64,000 nt of DNA. Source: Mongoliimonas terrestris. GTDB lineage: Bacteria > Pseudomonadota > Alphaproteobacteria > Rhizobiales > Pleomorphomonadaceae. Positions within the stretch are counted from its first letter, which is position 1. The number at the start of each line of letters is the position of its first letter. Where the stretch lies: NCBI RefSeq assembly GCF_001927285.1, contig NZ_MSIG01000003.1, forward strand, positions 62,001 through 126,000. The letters are read 5' to 3'. The translations under genes and the position numbers were made by a program. Of this stretch, positions 39,736-50,261 are shown piece after piece. The notes beneath the pieces are model-generated. The model saw nothing but the letters and a program-made list of their open reading frames with translations. It was not told where the DNA came from and searched no databases.

Positions 39736-40971
39736 ATGCATATCCAACAGCAGCTCGACCATCTGATCGGCAGCATCTACGAAACGGCTGTCAACCCCGA
39801 CCGGTGGCCGACCGTTCTGACGGCCGTGGCCGCGCATGTGGGCGCCCGGGGCGCCTTTCTGTTCGAGCTGTTGGAGGAGGACGGCCGCCGCCGCATCCGC
39901 GCGCCCTACTTCTCCGACCGCTACGACCGGGCGCTGGTGGACGGCTATCTCGCCCGGCACATGGCCCAGGAGCTCGCCGACCAGGACGAGTTCGCCCGCT
40001 GCTCGCGCCAGTCGGACGGCATCGATCTCATCGACGACAGCGTGCTGGCGCCGTCCGAGGCGGCGCTTCTTGCCCGCGCCAACGTGGCGGAGATGCTGCG
40101 CTACGGCATCCGCTACCGGATGGGCGGGCTCCTCAACAAGGACCACGTCACCCGCGACCGCTTTGCCCTCCAGTTCGCGCCCGACACGGACCCGAGCACG
40201 CCGGAGGTGCGCGAGCGGATCGCCCGGGTGCTGCCCCACATCGCCAAGGCGCTCGACGTGGCGCGGCCGATGGCGGTGCTGGCGGCACGCCAGACCGCGA
40301 TCCTCCATTCGCTGGACCGGCTCCGGGTCGGCATCTGCATCGTCAACGCCCACGGCGAGATCGTCCTCGCCAACACCGAGTTCGAGCGCCAGATCGAGAC
40401 CTACGGCGTCTACCGGCGCTCGCCGCGCGGCAAGCTCGTCGTGGTGCCGGAGGCGAGCGCCCGCAGGGCCGCGGACCTGACCGAGACGCTGTCCGGCCAC
40501 GGCCGGTTCGGCGCCCGCCCGCGCAAGGAGGCCATCCTCTGCAGCCTGGAGGGCCGCGAGCACGCCCTCTGCCTGGAGATCACGCCGCTGCGCATGGCGG
40601 AGGATCTCGGCGAGCCGAAGCTGAAGGGCCACATCGTCTACAGCCTCGACACCAGCCAGGCCTTTAGCATCGACACCGCCCTGATGGCGCGCCAGTTCGC
40701 CCTGACGGCCGCGGAATCCGGCGTGTTCCAGATGATGGCCGAGGGCCTCACCAACAACGAGATCTCCGACCGCCGCTCCACCTCGGTGGAGACCGTGAAC
40801 ACGCAGGTCAAGTCCATCCTCTCCAAGACGCAGACCGCCAACCGGGTCCAGGCCATCCGGCTCGCCACCAACATCAGCTTCTCGCTGGTGGCCGACGAGG
40901 TCGACATGGCCGGGGTGGCGGCAACCGGTCGCGAGGCGGCGGCGGAGAAGCGCGGCAGCGCCGCGACCTGA
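39736..40971 (+). CDS. LuxR-type HTH transcriptional regulator
   Basis: The protein has 411 residues. The C-terminal helix-turn-helix (LTAAESGVFQMMAEGLTNNE...STSVETVNTQVKSILSKT) is of the LuxR/GerE type. The N-terminal 330 residues form sensor-like domains, including a PAS-like part around LDRLRVGICIVNAHGEIVLAN near 196. The start at 39736 (MHIQQQLDHLIGSIY) fits the family; an ATG at 39694 would add 14 residues, and neither has a good ribosome-binding site. It diverges from the leaderless subtilase and may control the protease genes; no binding site was recognised. Confidence 0.82.
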   Translation: MHIQQQLDHLIGSIYETAVNPDRWPTVLTAVAAHVGARGAFLFELLEEDGRRRIRAPYFSDRYDRALVDGYLARHMAQELADQDEFARCSRQSDGIDLIDDSVLAPSEAALLARANVAEMLRYGIRYRMGGLLNKDHVTRDRFALQFAPDTDPSTPEVRERIARVLPHIAKALDVARPMAVLAARQTAILHSLDRLRVGICIVNAHGEIVLANTEFERQIETYGVYRRSPRGKLVVVPEASARRAADLTETLSGHGRFGARPRKEAILCSLEGREHALCLEITPLRMAEDLGEPKLKGHIVYSLDTSQAFSIDTALMARQFALTAAESGVFQMMAEGLTNNEISDRRSTSVETVNTQVKSILSKTQTANRVQAIRLATNISFSLVADEVDMAGVAATGREAAAEKRGSAAT

Positions 40972-41134
40972 CGTCCCCGTCCGCCCGTGGTCGCCCCGTC
41001 AGGGTCGCAAGTTCCTTTTTCGTTCGATGCAGGGTGCGGCCGATTGCCGATCCGGCCCGGGCCTCGTGTCGCGGCCGGCGGGGCTGCGCTAGTCTCTTCC
41101 AACGCCGTCGCTTTCCCGCCGGAGAGGCCCTCCC

Positions 41135-41773
41135 GTGTACGTTCCCGCGCATTTCGAAGAACCCAGCCAGGACGTTCTCCACGCCCTGATCGAACGCCAC
41201 CCGCTCGGCATCCTCGTCACCCACGGGACCGGCGGGCTCGATGCCAACCACATCCCGTTCGATCTCGACCGGACGGCGGGTCCGCACGGCACGCTTCGCT
41301 GCCACGTGGCGCGCAACAACCCGGTCTGGCAGGAGATCGCAACCGGCGACGAGGTCCTGGTGGTGTTCCGGTCCGTCGAGGCCTACGTGTCGCCGACCTG
41401 GTATCCGAGCAAGCACGAGGCTCACCGGCAGGTGCCGACCTGGAACTACATCGTCGCCCATGCGCACGGCACCGTGACGGTCCAGGACGATGAGCGTCTG
41501 GTCCGGCGGAACGTGGCGCGGCTCACCCACCGCCACGAAGCCGGTCAGCCCGTGCCCTGGAAGATGGGCGACGCGCCGCGCGACTATCTGGATGCCATGG
41601 TGAAGGCCATCGTGGCGCTGGAGATCGACATCACGCGCCTGGTCGGCAAGGCGAAGCTCAGCCAGAACAAGGAGGTGCGCGACATCCGCGGCGCCGCAGC
41701 GGCGCTTGAAGCGAAGGGCGAAGAGGACCTCGCCCGCGCCATGCACGCCGCCGCCGACGCCAAGGACGGCTGA
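41135..41773 (+). CDS. FMN-binding PaiB-family protein
   Basis: The protein has 212 residues. The N-terminus YVPAHFEEP, the segment ANHIPFDLD and VSPTWYPSKHEAHRQVPTWNY are diagnostic for the PaiB/FMN-binding negative transcriptional regulator family, which has a split-barrel flavin fold. In Bacillus PaiB affects sporulation and protease genes; whether this protein regulates transcription is unknown. It starts with GTG, preceded by GGAGAGG seven bases away. It stands between the LuxR gene and a convergent haemoglobin gene. Confidence 0.9.
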   Translation: MYVPAHFEEPSQDVLHALIERHPLGILVTHGTGGLDANHIPFDLDRTAGPHGTLRCHVARNNPVWQEIATGDEVLVVFRSVEAYVSPTWYPSKHEAHRQVPTWNYIVAHAHGTVTVQDDERLVRRNVARLTHRHEAGQPVPWKMGDAPRDYLDAMVKAIVALEIDITRLVGKAKLSQNKEVRDIRGAAAALEAKGEEDLARAMHAAADAKDG

Positions 41774-41856
41774 CGTCGATCGCCGCCCCGGAAGGCGTGT
41801 GTCCGGACCAAAAGGAGGAGCTTTCCCGGGTCAGCCACCGCGTCGACGCCGGCCGC

Positions 41857-42273
41857 TCAGGCGACCGCGGCGTGGCTCTCCTGGACCATGGCGCCGGCAA
41901 GAGTCGCGTAGGCGAGGGCCCAGGCCTGCCGCATGTCGGGCGTGAAGGCGTCGCCAAGGCCATCCTCCAGCGTCCGCAACAGGGCCGTGCCGACGATGCC
42001 GTAGTGATCCGGCCTCACCCCGTAGCCGACGTGCCGCGCCCCGAGGGCCCGCACGGCCGGCAGGAGGGACGGCAGATCATCGAGACCCGCCACCGCCAGC
42101 GACAGCACGGCCATCAGCTTGCGGCCCTGTTCGTCCATGTCGCCGTGGAACATCGACCGTAACTGGGGCGCGGCGGCGAACAGATGCGCGTAGAAGACCC
42201 GCGCCACCTGCGGCGCGAAGGGCTTCAGACCCTCGAAGCTCGATTGAACCCGTTCGATCTGGTCCGGCGACAT
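41857..42273 (-). CDS. Bacterial haemoglobin (single-domain globin)
   Basis: The protein has 138 residues, the size of a Vitreoscilla-type haemoglobin without reductase domain. The proximal-histidine segment ARHVGYGVRPDHY and the FYAHLFAAAPQLRSMF helix are typical. It binds heme and oxygen or nitric oxide in the cytoplasm. GGGAGAG precedes the ATG. It lies downstream of an OmpR regulator on the same strand (114 bases), so a regulatory link to oxygen or NO is plausible. Confidence 0.9.
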   Translation of the reverse strand: MSPDQIERVQSSFEGLKPFAPQVARVFYAHLFAAAPQLRSMFHGDMDEQGRKLMAVLSLAVAGLDDLPSLLPAVRALGARHVGYGVRPDHYGIVGTALLRTLEDGLGDAFTPDMRQAWALAYATLAGAMVQESHAAVA

Positions 42274-42387
42274 GATATCTCTCCCTGGTGTCGTTCATTC
42301 CCAGGAGCGATCCTCAGGCCGCCACGTTTCCGGCCTTTGTCGCGGCGTGTTTCGACGGGCGACGCGGAGCGCCCAAGAGAAAATGAT

Positions 42388-43137
42388 CTAGCCCTCCGGC
42401 GTGAACACATAGCCCTGACCGTGCACGGTGCGCAGCAGGCGCGGGGCATCCGGCCGGTCCTCGATCTTCTTGCGCAGGCGCGCGATCCGGATGTCGATGC
42501 CGCGCCCCACCTCGATCCCGCCGAGATCGAGGAGCGTGGAGATCTGCTCGCGCGAGAGCGTGCGTCGCGGCCGCTGCGCCAGAACGGCGAGAAGGTCGAA
42601 CTCGCCCGCGGTGAGATCCACCGTTCGCCCCGACGGATCGACCAGGCGGCGCGCCGACAGGTCCGCCTGGAAGCCCTGGAAGGCGATGACCTCCACCGGT
42701 TTTGCCGCGCGCTCGGCCGCCACCGGCGCGGCGCTGGCCGTGCGCCGCAGGATGCACCGCACCCGGGCGAGCAGTTCGCGCATCTCGTAGGGCTTGGTCA
42801 GGTAGTCGTCGGCGCCGATCTCCAGCCCGACGACTCGGTCGATCGGCTCGTCGGCGGCGGTTGCGAAGATGATGCCGATCGCGGAGCGCTCCCGCAGCCA
42901 CCGGGCGAGCGACAGCCCGTCCTCGTGCGGCATGCGGATGTCCAGGATGGCAAGGTCCAGGTGCTCCTGTGCGCAGAGCTCGCGAAACCCGGCCGCGTCA
43001 GCAGCCTGCACGACCCGGAAGCCGCGGCGGGTCAGATATTCGGCGACCGTCTCGCGCAGGTCGTCCTCGTCGTCCGCGATGCCGATCGTCTGGACCGGCA
43101 TCCCCTCGGCGTCCTCGGGGGACGGGATCGTTGACAT
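42388..43137 (-). CDS. OmpR-family response regulator
   Basis: The protein has 249 residues. The receiver has the acidic pair in IADDEDD, phospho-acceptor Asp in AILDIRMP and LTKPYE; the C-terminal winged helix ends RTVHGQGYVFTPEG. All receiver residues are intact, so it should be phosphorylated by a histidine kinase, possibly the hybrid kinase at 44062-45972. GGAGGAG lies upstream of the ATG. It diverges from a second OmpR regulator with only 53 bases between starts. Confidence 0.93.
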   Translation of the reverse strand: MSTIPSPEDAEGMPVQTIGIADDEDDLRETVAEYLTRRGFRVVQAADAAGFRELCAQEHLDLAILDIRMPHEDGLSLARWLRERSAIGIIFATAADEPIDRVVGLEIGADDYLTKPYEMRELLARVRCILRRTASAAPVAAERAAKPVEVIAFQGFQADLSARRLVDPSGRTVDLTAGEFDLLAVLAQRPRRTLSREQISTLLDLGGIEVGRGIDIRIARLRKKIEDRPDAPRLLRTVHGQGYVFTPEG

Positions 43138-43190
43138 GGCGCACTCCTCCTTGCGACATTGCCGACAGGCCTTTGCGCCCGCAATTCGTC

Positions 43191-43922
43191 ATGGTTGACC
43201 ATATGCCAGCCCGTGCGATCGTGTTCGTTGTCGAAGACGAGAAGGATCTGGCCGATACCTACGTCGAGTATCTGTCGGCGTTCGGCTACGACGTCCACGC
43301 GGCCGCGTCCGCCCGGGCCTTCGACGATCTCGCGCGCGATCTCGGCCCGCCGGATCTCGTCATCCTCGACCTGAACCTGCCGGGCGAGCACGGCAACTCC
43401 GTCCTCGCACGCATCGCGACCGAGAAGACGTTTCCGATCCTGGTGATCTCCGGGCTTGACGACGCGACCGAGCGGATCGTTGCGCTCGAGGTGGGCGCCG
43501 ACGACTACCTGACGAAACCGACCACGCTCCGCGAGATCGGCGCGCGCGCGTCCGGCCTGCTCGCCCGCTACAAGGGCGCCAGCCGGCGCCTCGTGCTCCT
43601 GGAGACGGTCACCGTCGACCTCACCAACCAGTTCGTGCTCCGCGACGGCAAGGCCATCGATCGGCTGAAACCGGGCGAGACCGCGCTCCTGCGGGTGCTG
43701 GCGGACCATCCCGGCGTGGTCCTGACCCGCCAATTCCTCATCGACACCGCCCCGGGCGATGAGGAGGACGTGTTCGACAGGGCGATCGACAACCGGGTGT
43801 CGCGGCTGCGGCGCAAGCTCAACACCGAACGGATCAGCACCATACGCGGCCATGGCTACCGGTTCGATCCCTTCCTGCCGACCGCCCGTCCGGCGCCGCC
43901 GGGCGACGAGACCGTCGGCTGA
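43191..43922 (+). CDS. OmpR-family response regulator
   Basis: The protein has 243 residues. The receiver shows VVEDEKD, Asp in VILDLNLPG and LTKPTT; the winged-helix domain ends STIRGHGYRFDPF. The start at 43191 (MVDHMPARA) has no clear ribosome-binding site; an ATG at 43203 is an alternative. It is divergent from the OmpR gene at 42388-43137 and convergent with the hybrid kinase gene, so the three may form one circuit. Confidence 0.9.
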   Translation: MVDHMPARAIVFVVEDEKDLADTYVEYLSAFGYDVHAAASARAFDDLARDLGPPDLVILDLNLPGEHGNSVLARIATEKTFPILVISGLDDATERIVALEVGADDYLTKPTTLREIGARASGLLARYKGASRRLVLLETVTVDLTNQFVLRDGKAIDRLKPGETALLRVLADHPGVVLTRQFLIDTAPGDEEDVFDRAIDNRVSRLRRKLNTERISTIRGHGYRFDPFLPTARPAPPGDETVG

Positions 43923-44061
43923 CACGGGGTGACCACTAGGTCTGGGGCGGCGTGCCCGCTCGGGCGACGTTCGCACGAGCCTCACCGGCGTTTGTTTCGC
44001 AAATGTCCCGCCGCGGCGTCGCGGCGCCCTTTGATCCCGGCCCGAGCCCGGTCTTGCGGCC

Positions 44062-45972
<1,911 letters not shown>

Positions 45973-46041
45973 GCGCCGACTTTCCCGAACGGATGCCAAT
46001 GGACAGTACCGGCGATCGGGGCGGGGCGCGAGGGATGTCGC

Positions 46042-46079
46042 GAAAAGGCCTGCCGCTTCGAGGGGGAAGCGACAGGCCT
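46042..46079 (-). terminator. Rho-independent terminator of the DUF1127 gene
   Basis: On the minus strand a 14-bp stem with one mismatch (arms 46046-46059 and 46066-46079) and a 6-base loop is followed by TTTTCG. It lies 43 bases past the DUF1127 stop. Confidence 0.8.
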
Positions 46080-46121
46080 CGGGCGAAAGGGGCGGAGCTG
46101 CGGACGCATGCCGCTGGTCGC

Positions 46122-46262
46122 TCAGCGGCCGCTCCGCACCGCCCGTTCGATCTCGCCACGGCTGATGCCGATGTCCTTGAGCAGGCGGTCGTCCATCTCC
46201 GCCAGGTGATTGGCGGCGATCTGGCGACGGATGTACTTGATGACGGTGCGAACGGTCTTCAT
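46122..46262 (-). CDS. DUF1127 small protein
   Basis: The protein has 46 residues and begins MKTVRTVIKYIRRQIA. The C-terminal signature DRLLKDIGISRGEIERAVRS defines DUF1127 (YjiS-like). Such Arg-rich mini-proteins are abundant in alphaproteobacteria; some short members bind RNA and influence sRNA turnover and phosphate or stress responses. GAGGG lies before the ATG and a terminator follows, so it is a single-gene unit. Confidence 0.9.
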   Translation of the reverse strand: MKTVRTVIKYIRRQIAANHLAEMDDRLLKDIGISRGEIERAVRSGR

Positions 46263-46489
46263 GGCAGGTCCCTCACTGGTGACGCGGCGGCGCCCGAGGG
46301 GGCGGCGGCGGTCGGCCCGGTCAGGTCCGGTGCCGACGGAGGGACTTTTCGGCTGAGACTGTTCCGCCCGTGTGTCGCGGCGGCGGGGGATGTGTTTCGA
46401 AGGAAAGACCGCAGCCGGACGGGCGTGAAGGCTTTCGGCGCGAACCGGTTGCCTGCGGACCGGCCGGGTCCGGCCGGCCGGAAAGCGCT

Positions 46490-47500
46490 TTACGATCCGT
46501 CCACCGCGACGCCGAACTGCTGGCGGTAGGCGGCCGGCGGCAGGCCGGTCAGCTTCTGGAACACCTTGCGGAAGGCGGCCGCATCGGAATAGCCCACGTC
46601 CCAGGCGATCCGGTCCACCGGCGTCAGCGTCCGCTCCAGCGCCTCGCGCGCCTTGGATATGCGAACCTGCTGCAGATACTCCACCGGGGTAAACCCGGTG
46701 GCGGCGCTGAAGCGCCTGAGGAAGGTGCGCTCGGTCATCCCGGCGGCGTCCGCAAGGCCGGCCACCCTCTGCAGCGTCGCCGCATGCGCATGGATGACAT
46801 GCTGGCTATGCCGGATCGCCTCGTCGCCATGGTGGAACCGCGGCACGAACTGGGCGAACGGGCGCTGGTCCTTGCGCGGCGGGTCGACAAGAAGGAAGCG
46901 CGCGGTGGCCAGCATGGTCGCCGGGCCGAGGTGGCGGCCCACCAGCGTCAGGCCGAGGTCCGCCCAGGCCAGGATGCCCCCGGCCGTCATGATGTCGCCC
47001 TCGTCCAGCACCAGGTGGCTCTCGTCGAGGTTCACCTTCGGGAAGCGCTCCGCCAGCTGCCGCGCGAAGGCCCAGTGCGTGGTGGCGCGGCGACCGTCGA
47101 TCAGCCCGGTCTCCGCCAGGACGAAGGCCCCCGCGCACACCGAACAGAGGGTGGCGCCCGCGGAATGCTGGGCGCGCAGCCACGTGGCGGCCACCGGCGC
47201 CGGTGCCATCTTCTCCGGCATGACGATGCTGGGCGGGGCGATCACATAGGTCAGGCGGTGGTCCGCACCCGGATGGCTGTCGAAGACGCAGCCGACGCCT
47301 TCGTCCGTCGCCTGCCAGTGCGACACGCGCATGGCGCGGGGCACCTCACCGGCCCACTCGCCGGCGATGCGGAAGAGGTCGGTCAGCCCGTGGATCGCCG
47401 CCAGCTGGCAGTCCGGGTAGATCAGCAGGCCGATTTCGGCCACCAGGTCAGCCTGTCGCATCAGTGTCCGTTTTGCCTCGTATATTTGCGTTTCCGCCAC
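46490..47500 (-). CDS. GlxA-type regulator (DJ-1/PfpI domain plus AraC HTH)
   Basis: The protein has 336 residues. The N-terminal class I glutamine amidotransferase-like domain contains CSVCAGAFVLAETGLIDGR with the nucleophile-elbow cysteine; the C-terminal half has two AraC helix-turn-helices (LADAAGMTERTFLRRFSAAT and VGYSDAAAFRKVFQKLTG). The GTG start has AGGAAGG close upstream; an ATG at 47461 would drop 13 residues. It diverges from a haloperoxidase-like hydrolase gene with 165 bases between, and probably controls it. Confidence 0.9.
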   Translation of the reverse strand: MAETQIYEAKRTLMRQADLVAEIGLLIYPDCQLAAIHGLTDLFRIAGEWAGEVPRAMRVSHWQATDEGVGCVFDSHPGADHRLTYVIAPPSIVMPEKMAPAPVAATWLRAQHSAGATLCSVCAGAFVLAETGLIDGRRATTHWAFARQLAERFPKVNLDESHLVLDEGDIMTAGGILAWADLGLTLVGRHLGPATMLATARFLLVDPPRKDQRPFAQFVPRFHHGDEAIRHSQHVIHAHAATLQRVAGLADAAGMTERTFLRRFSAATGFTPVEYLQQVRISKAREALERTLTPVDRIAWDVGYSDAAAFRKVFQKLTGLPPAAYRQQFGVAVDGS

Positions 47501-47665
47501 GTCCCTTCCTGCGGCAAGGCGCGTAGCGTGTCCATACCGAAACGCCGGGGCCCATCGAGACCGTCGACCCCGGCCGGACGGATGCCGATCACGACGGCGG
47601 CCTTCGCCTCCGCCCTGATGCTGCCGAACCCCAAGTCACGCGTTCAACTCCAAGGAACCCTCACC

Positions 47666-48496
47666 ATGGCTACGATCAAGACCGAGGACGGCACCACTCT
47701 GTTCTACAAGGATTGGGGCCCCCGGGACGCCCAGCCCATCGTCTTCCACCACGGCTGGCCGCTGTCGGGCGACGACTGGGACAACCAGATGCTCTACTTC
47801 CTGGAGAAGGGGTATCGCGTCATCGCCCACGACCGGCGCGGGCACGGCCGGTCCGACCAGACCGATACCGGCAACGAGATGGACACCTACGCCGCCGACG
47901 TGGTGGAACTCGCCCGCGCGCTCGATCTCAGGAACGCGGTCCACATCGGACACTCCACCGGCGGCGGTGAAGTCGCCCGCTACGCCGCCCGGGCCGAGGC
48001 CGGCCGCATCGCCAAGGCCGTCCTCATCGGGGCCGTGCCGCCGGTGATGGTGCAGTCGGCCGCCAACCCGGACGGCATCCCGCTGACCGTGTTCGACGGG
48101 TTCCGCGCGGCGCTCGTCGCTAACCGGGCGCAGTTCTTCCGCGACATCCCGACCGGGCCCTTCTACGGCTTCAACCGGGACGACGCGACCGTCAGCCAGG
48201 GTCTGATCGACAACTGGTGGCGCCAGGGCATGGCGGGCGGCGCCAAGGCCCACTACGACTGCATCAAGGCCTTCTCGGAAACCGACTTCACCGAGGACCT
48301 GAAGGCCCTGACCATCCCGGTCCTGGTGATCCACGGCGAAGACGACCAGATCGTCCCGATCGCCAATTCGGCCCACAAGGCGATCACCTTGCTGCGGAAC
48401 GGCACGCTGAAGACCTATCCCGGCCTGTCCCATGGGCTCTTCGCCACCCATCCGGACGTGATCAACCCGGACCTTCTGGACTTCATCCGCGCCTGA
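47666..48496 (+). CDS. Alpha/beta hydrolase, non-heme chloroperoxidase type
   Basis: The protein has 276 residues. The triad is Ser97 (GHSTGGGE), Asp226 or Asp227 (HGEDDQIVP) and His256 (LSHGLF), and FHHGWPLSGDDWDNQM is the family oxyanion region. Length and residues match cofactor-free haloperoxidases/arylesterases, which hydrolyse esters and make peracids. AAGGAA lies before the ATG. It is divergent from the GlxA-type regulator and ends with a strong hairpin. Confidence 0.92.
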   Translation: MATIKTEDGTTLFYKDWGPRDAQPIVFHHGWPLSGDDWDNQMLYFLEKGYRVIAHDRRGHGRSDQTDTGNEMDTYAADVVELARALDLRNAVHIGHSTGGGEVARYAARAEAGRIAKAVLIGAVPPVMVQSAANPDGIPLTVFDGFRAALVANRAQFFRDIPTGPFYGFNRDDATVSQGLIDNWWRQGMAGGAKAHYDCIKAFSETDFTEDLKALTIPVLVIHGEDDQIVPIANSAHKAITLLRNGTLKTYPGLSHGLFATHPDVINPDLLDFIRA

Positions 48497-48511
48497 GCGC
48501 CCGCACGAGCC

Positions 48512-48542
48512 CGAAGGGGGTGGGTCCGTCCCGCCCCCTTCG
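48512..48542 (+). terminator. Hairpin after the hydrolase gene
   Basis: CGAAGGGGGTGGG pairs with CCCGCCCCCTTCG (one G-T pair) around a 5-base loop, 15 bases past the stop. No long T-run follows, but the stem is very stable. Confidence 0.65.
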
Positions 48543-48600
48543 CCGCGCCTTTCGAACACCGACCGCCCAGCCTCACCGGGGTGGTCGGCTGGGGTCTCGC

Positions 48601-49311
48601 CTACGACGGCAGCACGATCACCTTGGTGTCGACGGCCGTGCGATCGTAGAGGTGGATCATATCCTGGGTGAGGAGGCCGGTGCAGCCGCTCGTCAGGTTG
48701 GTGCCGATCGTTTCGGGATAGCGCGACCCGTAGATGGTGTAGAGCGTGTAGACGCCGTCCTGGTAGAGGTAGAGCGTGCGCGCGCCGAGCGGGTTGTCCG
48801 GGCCACCCGGCATGCCGCCGGCGTACTTGGCCGCCCGCGGCTCGCGCTGGATCATCTCCCGCGGCGGGGTCCAGGTGGGCCATTCCGCCTTGCGGCCCAC
48901 ATAGGCGTTCCCGCTCCACAGGAATCCCTGACGGCCCACGTTGGCACCGTACCGGGTGGCCATCCCGCCGCCCTCGATCCGATAGACATAGTAGTTGGCC
49001 GGATCGACGATGATCGTGCCCGGAGCTTCGTTGGACTCGTAGCGAACCGTCTTGCGGAAATACTTCGGGTCGACCTTGCTGATGTCCATGGCCGGGATGG
49101 GAAACTTGTCGTCGGGCACCGGCCCGTAGAGCAAGGCCGCTTCCCGGCGGCTGAGGGCGTCGCTGGATGCGCACCCGGCGAGCCCGAGCACGCCCACACC
49201 GACGGCGGATCCGATCAGGAAGGATCGGCGGTTGAGCCCCTGGGGCCGATGCCCCGGCAGACCCGCGAAGCCCATCTCGCCAGCGTTGGCGATCTCACCG
49301 TCCATAGCCAT
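48601..49311 (-). CDS. Atypical L,D-transpeptidase (YkuD)-like lipoprotein
   Basis: The protein has 236 residues. A Tat-like signal (NRRSFLIGSAVGVGVLGLAGC) ends in a lipobox cysteine. The C-terminal part follows the YkuD fold: GTIIVDPANYYVYRIEG, FLWSGNAYVGRKAEWPTWTPP and NPLGARTLYLY. The active-site region keeps Cys210 (TSGCTGL), but the usual IHGT is IYGS (Tyr194) and the Arg after the Cys is Gly212. Canonical members cross-link peptidoglycan in the periplasm; activity here is uncertain. Several ATGs are available; 49311 was chosen, with low certainty about the start. Confidence 0.78.
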   Translation of the reverse strand: MAMDGEIANAGEMGFAGLPGHRPQGLNRRSFLIGSAVGVGVLGLAGCASSDALSRREAALLYGPVPDDKFPIPAMDISKVDPKYFRKTVRYESNEAPGTIIVDPANYYVYRIEGGGMATRYGANVGRQGFLWSGNAYVGRKAEWPTWTPPREMIQREPRAAKYAGGMPGGPDNPLGARTLYLYQDGVYTLYTIYGSRYPETIGTNLTSGCTGLLTQDMIHLYDRTAVDTKVIVLPS

Positions 49312-49586
49312 ATTCAGATCATTCCCATGCATTGCAACGAGCCCGGCGCACCGTCGGGACAGAGCGCACCAGCCCTCCCGATCCGCGCCAACCTTGCCGT
49401 CCCATGGCCGGATTGGCAAGTCACCGGCCGCGGTGCGCGCGAAAGCCGCCGCGCGAACCCGCGCCCGCGGGATCCCTGTTTGGCAGGCGGGCAGCCAAGA
49501 ACCGTCGCCTTCTGTGGCAGGACGGTCACGCCGGCGGAGCGCAGCCGGTCACGGTCGACGGTCCGTCGCCTGCCGGTGAACCGTCG

Positions 49587-50081
49587 TCATGGGCCGAAGA
49601 GGCCGCCGAAAACGTCGCCGAAAACGTCGCGCATGGCGTAGATGACTGCCGCGATCACCAGCCCGACGACAATCAGCATGACCGCGTAGGTGAAGAGTTG
49701 GACGCCGATCGCCAGTCCGCCGAGCGCGATCCCCGACAGGGCGGCGCGCTTCCGTTCATGGCGGACGAAGGCCGCGACCCCGAGCACGATCGCAAAGCCC
49801 GCAAGGACGCCAGCCGCCACGTGAAGGTGATCGTCGATGTCCCGCGAGGGCACCACCGGCTCCGGTTGCGGCTGCCCCGCCACGGAGCGGGCGGCTGATC
49901 GGGCGATATCGGCGGCCAGCTCCCCGATGCCGACACCGGGGCTCCGCTGCGGGGCGAACGGCCCAGCCCAGACGATCACCAGCGTGAGCACCAGCGCGGC
50001 GGCGCCGACGGCAAAGCCGAGCCAGCCAAGGGTGGCGCGCGGTGTGGACGCGATGTCTGGTGTGGACGCGGTGTCTGTCAT
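49587..50081 (-). CDS. Hypothetical membrane protein
   Basis: The protein has 164 residues with three or four hydrophobic segments (LGWLGFAVGAAALVLTLVIV, VAAGVLAGFAIVLGVAAF, IALGGLAIGVQLFTYAVMLIV). A short Thr/Pro repeat sits at the N-terminus (TDTASTPDIASTP) and the C-terminus repeats DVFGDVFGGLFG. GGAGG lies before the ATG. I do not recognise the family. It precedes the transpeptidase-like gene on the same strand, separated by 275 bases without features. Confidence 0.7.
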   Translation of the reverse strand: MTDTASTPDIASTPRATLGWLGFAVGAAALVLTLVIVWAGPFAPQRSPGVGIGELAADIARSAARSVAGQPQPEPVVPSRDIDDHLHVAAGVLAGFAIVLGVAAFVRHERKRAALSGIALGGLAIGVQLFTYAVMLIVVGLVIAAVIYAMRDVFGDVFGGLFGP

Positions 50082-50261
50082 GGGCGGCGCCTCCGTTCCG
50101 GATCTCCAATCTGCTGAACGCCCATCCTGGCACACGATGGTTTATGCCACGTGCGCGCGGATCCGTATCCCGACGGCCGTGCGCCCGTCGGGCCGCTTGC
50201 TGTCGGCATCCGAGCGTCGGGGCGCGTCCGGTCCTTCGGCTCGGCGCTGACAAACCATCGG

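Noticed and set aside
49611..49640. Short direct repeats near the end of the membrane protein gene as a CRISPR-like array
   Set aside because: They are two or three copies of an in-frame codon block (DVFG) without spacers.
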